Of a stretch of 64,000 nt of DNA, positions 50,449-60,534 are shown piece by piece. Positions within the stretch are counted from its first letter, which is position 1; each line of letters starts with the position of its first letter. The DNA is from CAXRDE01 sp964229355. GTDB taxonomy: Bacteria; Cyanobacteriota; Sericytochromatia; UBA7694. The notes beneath the pieces were generated by a model that saw nothing but the letters and a program-made list of their open reading frames with translations, was not told the DNA's origin and made no database searches. The translations under genes were made by a program, and so were the position numbers. The stretch covers positions 1 through 64,000 of the forward strand of contig CAXRDE010000005.1 in assembly GCA_964229355.1 (NCBI GenBank), written 5' to 3'.

Positions 50449-53091
50449 ATGCTGCAAGTTTTTCTGGTGATGAACCATCTACCGACACCTCATGCCCCCT
50501 TTAAGCGGGTACTTCAGCAATTGAAACAACAGAGCCGGTTTCACCTGACCGTACTCAACAACGGCCAACCCCATATTACGCCCCATTTGTTTCATCAACT
50601 GGGCATTACCTGTGACATTCTGCACTACCCCTTGCAGTTTCATCCGGCTCAACTTTTAGATGCCCAATTACACCACCGCTACGGTGCAGAACACATTCTC
50701 TGGTTTGAAGATGAGCTGATCTGGAACCCCGAGTGTCTGCCCCAGTGGACCCAGGCCAGCGGGGATTGGACCTGGATTACGCCCCACCTTTTGCCCAGTA
50801 CTGCATTGCCCTTTTCAGAACGGATTTTTCAGCAGCAGGCCTTTCGCCATGAAGGCCCGGCCCGGCTCGAAAGCACCAACCCGGATCCCTTTCCACCCTG
50901 TCTTTTTTTTCGGGTGGCCGAAATTCCCACGCTGCAAGAATGGCTTCAGCCGCAAGGCCAATTGCCGCTATTCATGATGGGAGCCTGCGATCTCAACACC
51001 CCCGCCTGGCACCCGGATCCCTCGCCAGACCCCACCAGCTTAGAGTTTTTAATCAGCATTGATGAAGCCCTGGAACGCTGGGACAACGCCGAGGAACTCA
51101 GCGGTTTGCGCCAACAGGCCCTGTGGGAATCCCTGCAACGGGCCTTGCCAGACTCCCCCGAGATTTACCCCTTGCTGCTGCCCCGTCTGGATCTGAGCAC
51201 CGCCCTTGAGGTGTGCCATGAAGTGGTTCACAAACAATGGCAGTACCCCCACTTTTTAGAACTACTGAGCCATGGCCTCGACCAGTGTGATCCCGAGCAG
51301 GCCCGTCAGTACCGCCATATTTTACGCACCCGCTTTCCGGCCCACGAAAGCAAGCCGTCTCCCTGGAAGCGGAAAGGCCTCAGCAGTGAACCCCCCACAT
51401 TTAAGGCCCCTTGCCCCCAGCCCTTACATGTGGGCATTCGCTTTACCGGTGAAATGGGTGCTTTATTTACCACCTTAGAAAGTCTGCTGGCCTTTCACCA
51501 CCAGTGCCAGGTGGTGATTTTTACCGATGTCACCGCCCCCTTGCAATTGCCCCCCAGCATGAACGACACCGAAGTCCGCCTGATGAAAAGCCCACTGAAC
51601 GATGCCAGCAGTTTGAACCAATACCTGCAAGAAGCCGGTGAAGGCCTGTTTTTGCGTTTAGAGGCCGGTGAAGTCTTACCCAATGAAACCCTGCATTTTT
51701 TACAGCAAGAGCGTTGGGCGCCAGCCCCGGGTCTGCCGGTGTTTTTGTTTAAGCACATTACCAGCGATCACATGGTCAGTTACCAGGCCCGGTGCTTTCC
51801 CATTCACCCCCTGATCCGCTTTGCCCATCACCCGGTTTTACAGATTCAGGACACCGAGGCACAGCTCCACTTTCAACGCTGTCCCAAGGCCATCATTGAG
51901 CAGCCCCAAACCTACCCCAATTACGAAAGTGGTCAACTGTTTTTTCGGCAACGGGCCGAAGCCCTGAGTCAACAACCGGATGTGTGGAGCCAGGCCGAAG
52001 CGGCACAGCTCTACGGACGTGTAGAAGACCACCAAAATGCCCTGAGTGGCTACAGTTTTCTGGTCAAACGCCTGAACCAGCAAGAAAGCCTTAGCGCCTC
52101 TGAAAAGCGCCTGTTACAAAGCAGCATTTTGGGGTGCTTACGCCATGCCCACGCCGCAGGCCAGCCCCTGACGCCCTGGCTCAAACCCGAGGCCGAAGCC
52201 GTCTGCATTAATCACCCCGACTACTGGTATTACCAGGGGCTGTCTCTGCTGGGCAACCCCCAACAGCAAGACGCTGCTCAGGCGGCCTTCGAAAAAAGTT
52301 TTATGCACCAAAGCCACGATCTCGACACCGCCTATTGTAAAGACCAAACCCGCCTGTATGCCGCACTCGTAACCCTTGAGCGGCGCAAAGTGCACGCCCA
52401 CAAAGGCGATATGCGCACCCAGCGGGAGCACCTGGAATTGTGCCTGAAACATGTGTTCAACTGGATCCAATGTCTGGGACAGCCCGAAGATCATGAATTG
52501 GGTGCTCTGCGCTTTCCCAACCCTTATTTTATGCTGTGTGAACTGGCGCTGTTGGGCCAACCCCTGCAATTGCAAAAAACCGCCTTAGATATTTTTACCC
52601 AGCACTTGCCCACCCAACATGACAGCACCTGGGGCTACATTTTTGAGACGGCCCTGCTGTACGCTGCCGGACAGTTTGATCTGCTGCCAGAACGCCTGCC
52701 CCCCACCTTAGACAGCGAGGTGTTTCGCCGCTTAAGCCAGGAGCCCCATTTTATTGGGGACTTTTTTAAAGAACTCTGGCCCCAGAGCGAGATGGACGGC
52801 CCTCAAGTGGCCAGCGCCTTTGCCTGGGTCAGTGCTTTAAGCCGTCAGGACGCCAGCTTGCTCACCCTTTTGTATGAGCATCTGCCCGCAGAGGCACAAC
52901 CCCTGAGCTTATTGGACAGCGCCCTGCTCAGCTTTGGCCAACAGGCCCATTTTTTATGTTATGTTGCCCGCATGTACCATGAGCACGAGGATCTGGCCAC
53001 CGCGCGACAGATTCTGCAACGCTGCCTGGCACTACACCCTGATTTTGAACCCGCGCGCCAATTACAGCAGAAAATGGAGAAAACCCCATGA
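50449..53091 (+). CDS. Large protein with two glycosyltransferase-like domains and TPR-like helices
   Basis: 880 residues from ATG 50449; ATG 50440 overlaps the -10 box. Residues 1-190 look like a degenerate GT2 fold (LQVFLVMNHLPT..., a strand LWFEDELIWNPE in the place of the DxD motif). Residues about 325-500 repeat a similar fold (LHVGIRFTGEMGALFTTLESLLAF..., FLRLEAGEVLPNETLHF). The last 380 residues are TPR-like helices. Active-site motifs are weak, so a catalytic role is uncertain. Overlaps the HAD gene (ATGA). Confidence 0.65.
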   Translation: MLQVFLVMNHLPTPHAPFKRVLQQLKQQSRFHLTVLNNGQPHITPHLFHQLGITCDILHYPLQFHPAQLLDAQLHHRYGAEHILWFEDELIWNPECLPQWTQASGDWTWITPHLLPSTALPFSERIFQQQAFRHEGPARLESTNPDPFPPCLFFRVAEIPTLQEWLQPQGQLPLFMMGACDLNTPAWHPDPSPDPTSLEFLISIDEALERWDNAEELSGLRQQALWESLQRALPDSPEIYPLLLPRLDLSTALEVCHEVVHKQWQYPHFLELLSHGLDQCDPEQARQYRHILRTRFPAHESKPSPWKRKGLSSEPPTFKAPCPQPLHVGIRFTGEMGALFTTLESLLAFHHQCQVVIFTDVTAPLQLPPSMNDTEVRLMKSPLNDASSLNQYLQEAGEGLFLRLEAGEVLPNETLHFLQQERWAPAPGLPVFLFKHITSDHMVSYQARCFPIHPLIRFAHHPVLQIQDTEAQLHFQRCPKAIIEQPQTYPNYESGQLFFRQRAEALSQQPDVWSQAEAAQLYGRVEDHQNALSGYSFLVKRLNQQESLSASEKRLLQSSILGCLRHAHAAGQPLTPWLKPEAEAVCINHPDYWYYQGLSLLGNPQQQDAAQAAFEKSFMHQSHDLDTAYCKDQTRLYAALVTLERRKVHAHKGDMRTQREHLELCLKHVFNWIQCLGQPEDHELGALRFPNPYFMLCELALLGQPLQLQKTALDIFTQHLPTQHDSTWGYIFETALLYAAGQFDLLPERLPPTLDSEVFRRLSQEPHFIGDFFKELWPQSEMDGPQVASAFAWVSALSRQDASLLTLLYEHLPAEAQPLSLLDSALLSFGQQAHFLCYVARMYHEHEDLATARQILQRCLALHPDFEPARQLQQKMEKTP

Positions 53092-53939
53092 CCGAAAAAA
53101 AAGTGGCCTTAATTTGTTTAGATGTAGACGGCACCCTGGTGGGAGAACACCCTGAGATTCACCCACGGGTCTGGGAGGCCGCCAAAATGGCTCAGGAAGC
53201 TGGCATTGCCCTGAGTATTTGCACCGGTCGTCCGGGCATTGGCCCCACCCGCGGCTACGCCGAAACCCTGGACCCTGAGGGGTGGCATATTTTTCAGGGG
53301 GGCGCTAGCATTTACCAGGTGGGCACCGGTCAAGAGCACGCCCATTATTTGAGCGAAACACAATTACAGGCTCTGTATGCCCAGCAGAAGGAGCACCAGT
53401 GGGTGTTAGAACTGTATAGCAGCACCGATTTTATCTGCGAAACCCAACCCCATGAACCCGGTTATCAGCTGGCGGTAGACCATGCAAACTTAATCGGTCT
53501 CACCCATATCCCCCGCGCAAAAAGCCATCTGCAGGGAGCCATTGTGCGGGCCCAGTGGGTGGTCACCGACGCCCAGTTTGAAGAAGTCATGGCCAGTGCG
53601 CCCGCGGGTCTGAACTACGCCTCAGCCACCTCACCGTCGGTACCCGGCGTTCATTTTATTAGTGTGACCCCCGAAGGGGTCAATAAGTGCAGCGCCATTC
53701 AACACCTGGCTGAAGAGATCGTGGGCACCGATCTGGCCCACACCATGATGGTGGGTGATGGCCAAAATGACCTCAGTGCCCTGGAGATGGTGGGTTATCC
53801 GGTGGCCATGGAAAACGCAGATCCTGTATTGGGCAAAGTGGCGCGTTATCGTGCGGGACATGTGGAAGATGGGGGCGCAGCAGAAGCCATTTTATTGGCC
53901 ATTCGCCTCAATAGCGACTCCGCTGCCCTCCTGGATTAG
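53088..53939 (+). CDS. HAD-superfamily IIB phosphatase (Cof-like)
   Basis: 283 residues. HAD motifs: DVDGTL near residue 12, CTGRP near 45, and GDGQNDLSALEM near 223. The IIB cap lies between. Typical substrates are sugar phosphates or nucleotides. Cotranscribed with the large TPR protein; its stop shares a 4-base overlap with the convergent NRDE gene. Confidence 0.92.
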   Translation: MTEKKVALICLDVDGTLVGEHPEIHPRVWEAAKMAQEAGIALSICTGRPGIGPTRGYAETLDPEGWHIFQGGASIYQVGTGQEHAHYLSETQLQALYAQQKEHQWVLELYSSTDFICETQPHEPGYQLAVDHANLIGLTHIPRAKSHLQGAIVRAQWVVTDAQFEEVMASAPAGLNYASATSPSVPGVHFISVTPEGVNKCSAIQHLAEEIVGTDLAHTMMVGDGQNDLSALEMVGYPVAMENADPVLGKVARYRAGHVEDGGAAEAILLAIRLNSDSAALLD

Positions 53940-54700
53940 CGCGTCAGCTGAAAGGTGTAGCTTTGGGTGCTTTCTGCGCCTGCATCATAGGTGCGCTCTT
54001 GCACGGTTACCTCTTGCTGGTGGTTGACCACCATCAGCAGGGTGGAGCGGGTGCCATACTGGGGCAATTTAACAAAAGCCGCTGACAGCGCCACTTCAAC
54101 GTCCTCGGCAACGCCGGTACGCGGCAAAAGATGGGTGGGGTATGTGCGTGGATTTTGCATGATGGCAAAGAGGTCGTCAAAAACCGGCTTGCGGCAGGAA
54201 ATGGCACGGGTAAACGCCACCTTACTCTCCTCGGCTTTGGGCCAGGGGTCTCCCAGTGCGCCATTGCTAAGGGCATAAATCCCCCGACGCAAAGAACGGG
54301 GGCGCTCACTGGCATTGGAGTAGTACATGAGCTGCTGCATATTGCCCACCAGCAGATTAAAGCCCGCGTATTGCTCTTTTTCATTTTCGGCCTTGGCAAT
54401 ATAGGTGGCGGGGTCCTGGCGGCCCTCTAAAAAGTGACGCACCAATTGTCCCCGGCTCTGTTGGCCCTCGGAGGCTTGCACTGCGGGATGCCGCACATTG
54501 GTCACCGCCGCAAAACGGCCGTTTTGGGCAATGCCCGCCCAGGTACCCTGGGCTACTTCATCGCGGCCTGCGTAAATTTCAGGGGTCGTATGCCAGGGGG
54601 AGAGCACACGGGTAGCCCGCCCATACGCTTCATCGCGGTTGGCAATAAAAATCAGCGGGTACTCCGGATGAACTTTCCATCCCCACACAACTAAGCACAT
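53936..54700 (-). CDS. NRDE/TANGO2-family protein
   Basis: 254 residues. The N-terminal MCLVVWGW and NRDEAYGRAT are the family marks; RFAAVTNVR follows. The Ntn-hydrolase-like fold suggests the N-terminal Cys as a nucleophile. TANGO2 proteins are linked with haem and lipid metabolism in other organisms; function here unknown. Confidence 0.92.
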   Translation of the reverse strand: MCLVVWGWKVHPEYPLIFIANRDEAYGRATRVLSPWHTTPEIYAGRDEVAQGTWAGIAQNGRFAAVTNVRHPAVQASEGQQSRGQLVRHFLEGRQDPATYIAKAENEKEQYAGFNLLVGNMQQLMYYSNASERPRSLRRGIYALSNGALGDPWPKAEESKVAFTRAISCRKPVFDDLFAIMQNPRTYPTHLLPRTGVAEDVEVALSAAFVKLPQYGTRSTLLMVVNHQQEVTVQERTYDAGAESTQSYTFQLTR

Positions 54701-54864
54701 AATCTCATTTCCTTTTTACACACCCGATTTTTGCTCAGGAATAACTCTTGCTTTTATTCTCTCACATCTTGTGAGGCTTGTCTCGGCCTAAGCTCCCTGC
54801 ATGGTGGGTTAAATGGGTTACAATGCATAGACACTCTGGCTCAAAAATAGGAGAGCATTTTATC

Positions 54865-56622
54865 ATGAGCACCCCCCATAAAGATCCATTGCGTGCCCTG
54901 GGCAGCAGGGTGCTGCGCCAAATTGCACGGCATTTAAAAATTAAGCATTATTACCGCAAATCCCCGTCTAAACTGCGTCGTGCCATTCATCGTGTCTGCG
55001 AGCGCCAGCACGGTCCCCAGGCTCTGGAAGCCATGAACCAATTGATACACCGCTTTCAGGGTGAAAGCACCGTCGAACCCCAAACCGGCCTGCAGGCTGC
55101 CGTCGAAGCCTTAAGGGATCCCCTGGCCTTGCCCCCACTCCCGCCCCCTGCATCACCCCCTCTCAAAAAGCCCCTGAAAAACATTCAGGCCCTCGAAGAC
55201 CAAATCGAAGCCCGTCGCGCTGCCGAACGTAAAGCCATTGAAGAACACCGCCTGCGCTACCTCTTTAGCCCCTCTCAATTTGTGCACAAAGGCACTCACG
55301 AAGAATATATCTTAGAAAAAGACGAAGACATCGAATTGCCCGACTACTACGCCGAACAAGAGCTGGTGGCGCTGCCTATTGACCCTTATCGCTACTACGT
55401 TTACTGGGATTTTGATACGCCCTTACAGGCTGAAGTCGAGAGCCTCATGAAACAGGCCCCGGACGTTTTTATGCTCAAGGTGTCCGATGTCACCGGCATT
55501 CAGTACACCGGAGACAACGCCCTGGCGGTGAGTTGGGAGCCCTGTAATCCGCTGATCAAGGAGTGGTATCTCAATACAGACTGGCACGATCGCCATGTGT
55601 GTGTCGAACTGGGTCACCGTCATGCCAAAGGCTTTAAAGTCCTTTTGCGCTCGAACGTAATCCACATTCCACCCGCAAGCGTCTCATCGGTGCGTTTGGA
55701 TCGCTTTGCTGAGTTTGTGCCCGCACAACCCGTGGCTACCGACCGCATTGTCACCGAAGAGCCACAGCTCAGTACCAGCCAGGTGCCCATAGAAACTGCG
55801 GCTCAGGAGCTGGTGGGCGCTTTCTTCGAAAGCTACACCCCCACACCGGTGCAGTTTAACCCCATCCCGCCTGCCCGCAGCAGCGAAGCACGTCCTGTAG
55901 CCTCCCCACCACAGCCTGTCCAGCGTGTAGCCCCCCCTGCGCCTCAGGCTACCGCACCCGCAGAACACACTCCAACACCTGCAGCACCGCCCGTCATTCA
56001 CTGGCGTCCTGCGCCCAGCCGCGCGGTGTTCTTAAAGCCCCCAGAACCCACAAAGGCCGAGCAAAGCCCTGAGCAAGCGCCGGCAACCCCTCAGTTGATG
56101 CCTACACAAGGCATGGATACCCACGAAACCGAACACTGGCTCAGCACCGCCGGGGGTCAACACATCCAGCAATGGCTGGGTCTGCCCTACGACGTGCGCT
56201 GGTTCAGCGACTTCCCCGCTGAGGCCCTCCCGCTCATGTTTGAACAGTGGATCACCGATCCTTACGATCAGGCCCTGATGATTTCTTACGCCATTTGGCC
56301 CTGGGAAGTCACCGAATATCTGCCGCTGGGGGCCAGCGACTGGACACTACAGAAATTCCTGGGGGCCAGTTTATTCAGCTGGTTTAGACCCGCAGGCAGT
56401 GAGCGCATGATCCGTTGGCAGACCCAACCCGGCGGCAGTGAAAAAATCCACTGGCTACGTCCTCAGGGTGCTTCCGAACAGCACTGGTCGGGCAGCTTAC
56501 AGCCCCTACGCGCCCAGAGCGCCCACCCCTGGGAAAGCTGGCCACCCGCACCGCCACAGCCAGTCCCCTCGACGCCGCCCGCGCTGTCGCTGGCTTCAGG
56601 AAGCGGGTATTTTCGCGCATGA
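54865..56622 (+). CDS. DUF4912 protein with Rho_N-like N-terminus and Pro-rich linker
   Basis: 585 residues from ATG 54865 (AGGAG upstream). Residues about 8-45 look like a Rho_N/SAP-type helix pair (RVLRQIARHLKI ... SKLRRAIHR). The DUF4912 domain spans about 175-285 with ELVALPIDPYRYYVYWDFD. A Pro/Ala-rich linker (about 310-450) leads to a Trp-rich C-terminal region (LGASDWTLQKFLGASLF). DUF4912 genes are usually found beside GH57 branching enzymes, as here; probably a glycogen-associated partner. Overlaps the branching enzyme gene by 4 bases. Confidence 0.8.
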   Translation: MSTPHKDPLRALGSRVLRQIARHLKIKHYYRKSPSKLRRAIHRVCERQHGPQALEAMNQLIHRFQGESTVEPQTGLQAAVEALRDPLALPPLPPPASPPLKKPLKNIQALEDQIEARRAAERKAIEEHRLRYLFSPSQFVHKGTHEEYILEKDEDIELPDYYAEQELVALPIDPYRYYVYWDFDTPLQAEVESLMKQAPDVFMLKVSDVTGIQYTGDNALAVSWEPCNPLIKEWYLNTDWHDRHVCVELGHRHAKGFKVLLRSNVIHIPPASVSSVRLDRFAEFVPAQPVATDRIVTEEPQLSTSQVPIETAAQELVGAFFESYTPTPVQFNPIPPARSSEARPVASPPQPVQRVAPPAPQATAPAEHTPTPAAPPVIHWRPAPSRAVFLKPPEPTKAEQSPEQAPATPQLMPTQGMDTHETEHWLSTAGGQHIQQWLGLPYDVRWFSDFPAEALPLMFEQWITDPYDQALMISYAIWPWEVTEYLPLGASDWTLQKFLGASLFSWFRPAGSERMIRWQTQPGGSEKIHWLRPQGASEQHWSGSLQPLRAQSAHPWESWPPAPPQPVPSTPPALSLASGSGYFRA

Positions 56623-58250
56623 AGTTCAATTTTCAATTGCCTGAAATGGAGCCCATCGGCTATCACGCCATGGTGCTCCACGCCCACTTGCCCTATGTGC
56701 GCCACCCGGAATACGACTACTTTCTCGAAGAACACTGGCTCTACGAAGCCATTACCGAAACCTATGTGCCCCTGTTGGTCATGTTTGAAAACCTCGTCAA
56801 AGATGGCATTGACTTCCGCCTGACCATGACCATGACGCCCTCTTTGTTGGCCATGCTGGCGGATCCGCTCTTGCAAGATCGCTACCTGGTCTATATTGGC
56901 CGTCTGGTAGAACTGGCCGAAAAAGAAGTGGTCCGCACCCGCGGCGATAGCCAGTTTCACCCCCTGGCCCTGTACTATGCGGATCGTTTTAAGGCCACCT
57001 ATACCTTGTTTAACGACACTTACCACCGCAATTTGGTGGACGGCTTTAAAAAGTTCCAGGACTACGGCTGTTTGGAAATCGTCACCTGCTGCGCCACCCA
57101 CGGCTTTTTGCCCCTGTTTCAAATGTACCCTGAAGCGGTACAGGCCCAGGTAGAAGTGGCCGCCCAGAGTTATCGCAAGCATTTTGACCGCTCTCCCCGC
57201 GGCATTTGGCTGGCCGAGTGTGGCTTTTATCCGGGTGCTGACCGCTTCTTAAAGCAAGCGGGCATTGAGTTCTTTTTTACCGACACCCACGGCATTGTCA
57301 ACTCCACGCCCCGCTCACGTTACGGGGCCTATGCTCCCATTTTCTGCCCCGATACCGGCGTGGCCGTGTTCTGTCGCGATCGCGAATCTTCAGAACAGGT
57401 GTGGAGCTCTGAAGTGGGTTATCCCGGAGACCACTATTTTCGGGAATACTACCGAGACATTGGCTATGACTTAGACTTTGACTATATCAAAGACTATGTA
57501 CAGCCCGATGGCACCCGCAAAAACACCGGCATTAAGTATTATCGGGTGACGGGTAAAACCGCTGAAAAGCAGCCCTATAACTTAGAAATGGCCCGCCAAA
57601 AAAGCGATATCTACGCCAGCCACTTTGTGCGCAGCCGCGCCGAGCAGCTCACCAATCTGGCCCATGTGTTCGCAGGTCATAAACCCCTGGTGTTATCGCC
57701 CTATGACGCAGAACTGTACGGGCACTGGTGGTTTGAAGGTCCTGAATGGCTGAATTTGGTCATGCGCAAAGCCGCCCACAACCAGTCCACCTATAAAATG
57801 ACCACGCCCTACGAGTACTTGCTCAACAACCCCACCCAACAGGTGGCCGAGCCGTCACCTTCAAGCTGGGGTGCCAACGGTTATAACAGCTTCTGGCTCA
57901 ACGAAACCAACGACAAAATCTACCGTCACCTGCATAAGGCCACCGAGCGCATGATCGAACTGGCCTACCGTTTTCCTGAAACCGAGGGCATTACCGAGCG
58001 CGCCTTAAATCAGGCGGCCCGTGAACTGTTATTGGCCCAGAGCTCTGACTGGCCCTTTATTATGAAAACGGGCACCATGGTGGAATATGCCGTCAAACGG
58101 GTCAAGACCCACCTGTACCGTTTTAACCAGCTGTACCAGGGCATTTACCGTCAAGAAATTGACCCCGAATGGCTCACCAAGGTGGAGTATTTAGACAATA
58201 TCTTCCCGGATATTGACTACAGCGTCTACCGTCTCAAAAGGGCCGCGTAA
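56619..58250 (+). CDS. GH57 (DUF1957-type) 1,4-alpha-glucan branching enzyme
   Basis: 543 residues, typical for the family. N-terminal HAHLPYVRHPEYD; nucleophile Glu200 in WLAECGF; general acid/base Asp363 in PYDAELYGHWW; the C-terminal helical domain ends before residue 540. Forms alpha-1,6 branches in glycogen-like glucans in the cytoplasm. ATG 56619 overlaps the DUF4912 stop; ATG 56646 is an alternative. No glycogen synthase is in the window. Confidence 0.93.
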   Translation: MKFNFQLPEMEPIGYHAMVLHAHLPYVRHPEYDYFLEEHWLYEAITETYVPLLVMFENLVKDGIDFRLTMTMTPSLLAMLADPLLQDRYLVYIGRLVELAEKEVVRTRGDSQFHPLALYYADRFKATYTLFNDTYHRNLVDGFKKFQDYGCLEIVTCCATHGFLPLFQMYPEAVQAQVEVAAQSYRKHFDRSPRGIWLAECGFYPGADRFLKQAGIEFFFTDTHGIVNSTPRSRYGAYAPIFCPDTGVAVFCRDRESSEQVWSSEVGYPGDHYFREYYRDIGYDLDFDYIKDYVQPDGTRKNTGIKYYRVTGKTAEKQPYNLEMARQKSDIYASHFVRSRAEQLTNLAHVFAGHKPLVLSPYDAELYGHWWFEGPEWLNLVMRKAAHNQSTYKMTTPYEYLLNNPTQQVAEPSPSSWGANGYNSFWLNETNDKIYRHLHKATERMIELAYRFPETEGITERALNQAARELLLAQSSDWPFIMKTGTMVEYAVKRVKTHLYRFNQLYQGIYRQEIDPEWLTKVEYLDNIFPDIDYSVYRLKRAA

Positions 58251-58252
58251 CC

Positions 58253-59248
58253 ATGCAAGCCGTGCCGCTCAAGATTCTGGGTATGGGCAAATATCTGCCG
58301 CCCCGTCAGGTACTGTCATCGGATTTGGAAGTACGTATGGGCCTGAAACCCGGCTGGATAGCCAGCAAATCCGGGGTCGAAGTCCGCCACTGGGCCGAAC
58401 ACGAAAGCAATGCAGAGCTGGGGGCTCAGGCCCTGAACGAGGCCTTACACAATGCCGGGCTGGTCTATGAAGACCTGGATTTAATTATCAACGCGTCCGG
58501 CTCCTATGATCATCCCATTCCCGATACCTCATGCCTGATTCAACGGGCCATGGGCAAAGGGCGCTCCGGCATTCCCAGCTTTACCGTGGACGCCACCTGC
58601 TTAAGCTTTATTGCCGCGTTAGATGTAGCTGCAAGCTTTTTGGCCTCAGGTCGCTACCAGCGCATTGCCATTGTCTCTGCCGAAATCGCCTCCCGTTCGC
58701 TGAATCTTGAAGAAAAAGAGAGTGCCAGCTTACTGGGCGATGGCGCCGCCGCAGCCATTGTGGGTCTGCCAGAAGTGGGTGAGACCTCAGCCTTTTTGCA
58801 AAGTCGCTTAGAAACCTATGGTGATGGGGCCATGTACACCTATGTCAAAGGCGGCGGCAATGTGCTGCACCCCAACGACACCCAGGGAGATCCTGCAGAC
58901 TTTACCTTTCACATGGATGGGCCCAAAGTGCTGGGCATGGCCTTTAAATACCTGCGTCCTTTTTTAAAAACCCTCTTTCGTCCGCTGGGCTTTACCCTGA
59001 GAGACTGTGACTTTATTGTGCCTCACCAGGCCAGTCAGGGCGCCATCGATACAGCCCAGCGCCTGTTTCGTTGGCGCGAAGACCAGTTCATTAACCACCT
59101 GGCCACCCACGGCAATTGCATTGCGGCCTCCATTCCCATGGCCCTGTACGATGCCATTCAACAGGGCCGTATTCAGCGGGGCCATCGGGTGTGCCTTTTG
59201 GGTACCGGCGCGGGCCTGTCGATTGGTGGCCTGGTGTTTGTGTACTAA
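58253..59248 (+). CDS. KAS III-family (FabH-like) acyl condensing enzyme
   Basis: 331 residues. The catalytic triad is Cys116 in VDATCLSF, His258 in VPHQAS and Asn288 in THGNCIAAS. Other FabH marks such as GDGAAA are present. The family starts fatty acids or joins acyl chains (OleA-like, PKS starters). No acyl-carrier protein or other fab gene is adjacent. It lies 2 bases after the branching enzyme and 15 bases before the ATP-grasp gene, so a role in an acylated product is possible. Confidence 0.92.
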   Translation: MQAVPLKILGMGKYLPPRQVLSSDLEVRMGLKPGWIASKSGVEVRHWAEHESNAELGAQALNEALHNAGLVYEDLDLIINASGSYDHPIPDTSCLIQRAMGKGRSGIPSFTVDATCLSFIAALDVAASFLASGRYQRIAIVSAEIASRSLNLEEKESASLLGDGAAAAIVGLPEVGETSAFLQSRLETYGDGAMYTYVKGGGNVLHPNDTQGDPADFTFHMDGPKVLGMAFKYLRPFLKTLFRPLGFTLRDCDFIVPHQASQGAIDTAQRLFRWREDQFINHLATHGNCIAASIPMALYDAIQQGRIQRGHRVCLLGTGAGLSIGGLVFVY

Positions 59249-59263
59249 ATTCATGGCGGGCTT

Positions 59264-60454
59264 ATGAACATCTTGTTTACCGGTGGGCGCAGCCCCGCCA
59301 CCCTGGCCCTTGTACGCCGCTTTGCCGAAGCGGGCCACCGTTGTGATGTGGCCGAGAGTCTGCAACCCAACCTGGCGGGTGCCTCTCGGGCCTGTGCCAA
59401 AAACTTTACGGTGCCCGCCCCCCGTCAGCACACCGCCGCTTACCTGCGGGCCCTGCAAGCCATTATTATCGACCGGGATATTGCCCTGGTGATTCCCACC
59501 TGCGAAGAAACCTTTTACATTGCCCGACACCGTGAACTGCTCGAAGGCACGGGCAAGGGTTGTGAAGTGTTTACGCCGGACATGGCCTGTCTCGAAGAAC
59601 TGCACAGCAAATACCAGTTTAACCAATTGTTACAGCGTCTCAAACTGCCAGCCCCCGCCACCGAGCGCATTTGCGATCGGGCGCATCTCAAACGGCGTTT
59701 GCCCGAGTGGGGACAATACGTGCTCAAGGGTGAATACTCCCGTTTTGCCAGCGCGGTGTATATTAACGCGCCCTTGCACAAGGTGTACCAAAACATTCAA
59801 CCCAGCCCCAGCACCCCCTGGGTTTTGCAAGAGTTTTTAAACGGCCCCCAGTTTTGTTCGTATAGCGTGGCCCGCCAGGGTGAACTCACCGCACACAGTG
59901 TCTACCCCACGGTCTACACCGCCGGTACCGGTGCCACCATTTACTTTGAATCGGTAGATATTCCCGAAATTGAACACATTGTGCGGGCCATTGTCAGCTA
60001 TTTTGGCTATACGGGCCAAATTTCCTTTGATTTTATCTTGCATAAGGGCCTCTACTACGCCATTGAATGCAATCCCCGCACCACCACCGGCACCTTTTTG
60101 TTTGCCAAAGAAGACGCCCTGCCCGGCGCTTTTTTGCCCATAAACCCCGGTGAAACCGCCCCACGACTCGCCAGACCCCTGGCCCGCCAGCCCGTGGCCC
60201 TGAGCATTGCCATGCTCGGTTATGCCATTCCCCAGAGCCCCTGGAAAACCCCCCGCATTCTCAAAGATCTGTGGCGGGCCCACGATCCCTTGATGGAATG
60301 GCAAGATCCCGGCCCCTTTTGGCAACAGTTTGGCATGATCTTTCAAACCCTGCAACGGGCCAAAAAAGCAGGTACTGACTTGCTTTCTGCCAGTACCCTC
60401 GATATTGAATGGAATGGCGAAAACTGTGCATTGGACACCAAGCAAGAACCCTAA
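59264..60454 (+). CDS. ATP-grasp ligase-like protein
   Basis: 396 residues. N-terminal Rossmann-like domain (NILFTGGRSPATLALVRRFAEAGH), central ATP-grasp region with VLQEFLNGPQFCSYSV and the metal-binding GQISFDFI...AIECNPRTTTG, as in carboxylate-amine ligases. The last 110 residues are not recognised. It would join an acid to an amine or hydroxyl group at the expense of ATP. Substrate unknown. Confidence 0.82.
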   Translation: MNILFTGGRSPATLALVRRFAEAGHRCDVAESLQPNLAGASRACAKNFTVPAPRQHTAAYLRALQAIIIDRDIALVIPTCEETFYIARHRELLEGTGKGCEVFTPDMACLEELHSKYQFNQLLQRLKLPAPATERICDRAHLKRRLPEWGQYVLKGEYSRFASAVYINAPLHKVYQNIQPSPSTPWVLQEFLNGPQFCSYSVARQGELTAHSVYPTVYTAGTGATIYFESVDIPEIEHIVRAIVSYFGYTGQISFDFILHKGLYYAIECNPRTTTGTFLFAKEDALPGAFLPINPGETAPRLARPLARQPVALSIAMLGYAIPQSPWKTPRILKDLWRAHDPLMEWQDPGPFWQQFGMIFQTLQRAKKAGTDLLSASTLDIEWNGENCALDTKQEP

Positions 60455-60534
60455 GGGGTGCTATGCTGTGAACAAGAGACACTCAATATTTTTATTTTTT
60501 CTTACTATTTTTGTACACATAAGGAATCAGTTAC

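Noticed and set aside
59837..60445. A 202-codon minus-strand open frame
   Set aside because: Antisense to the ATP-grasp gene, which has clear motifs.
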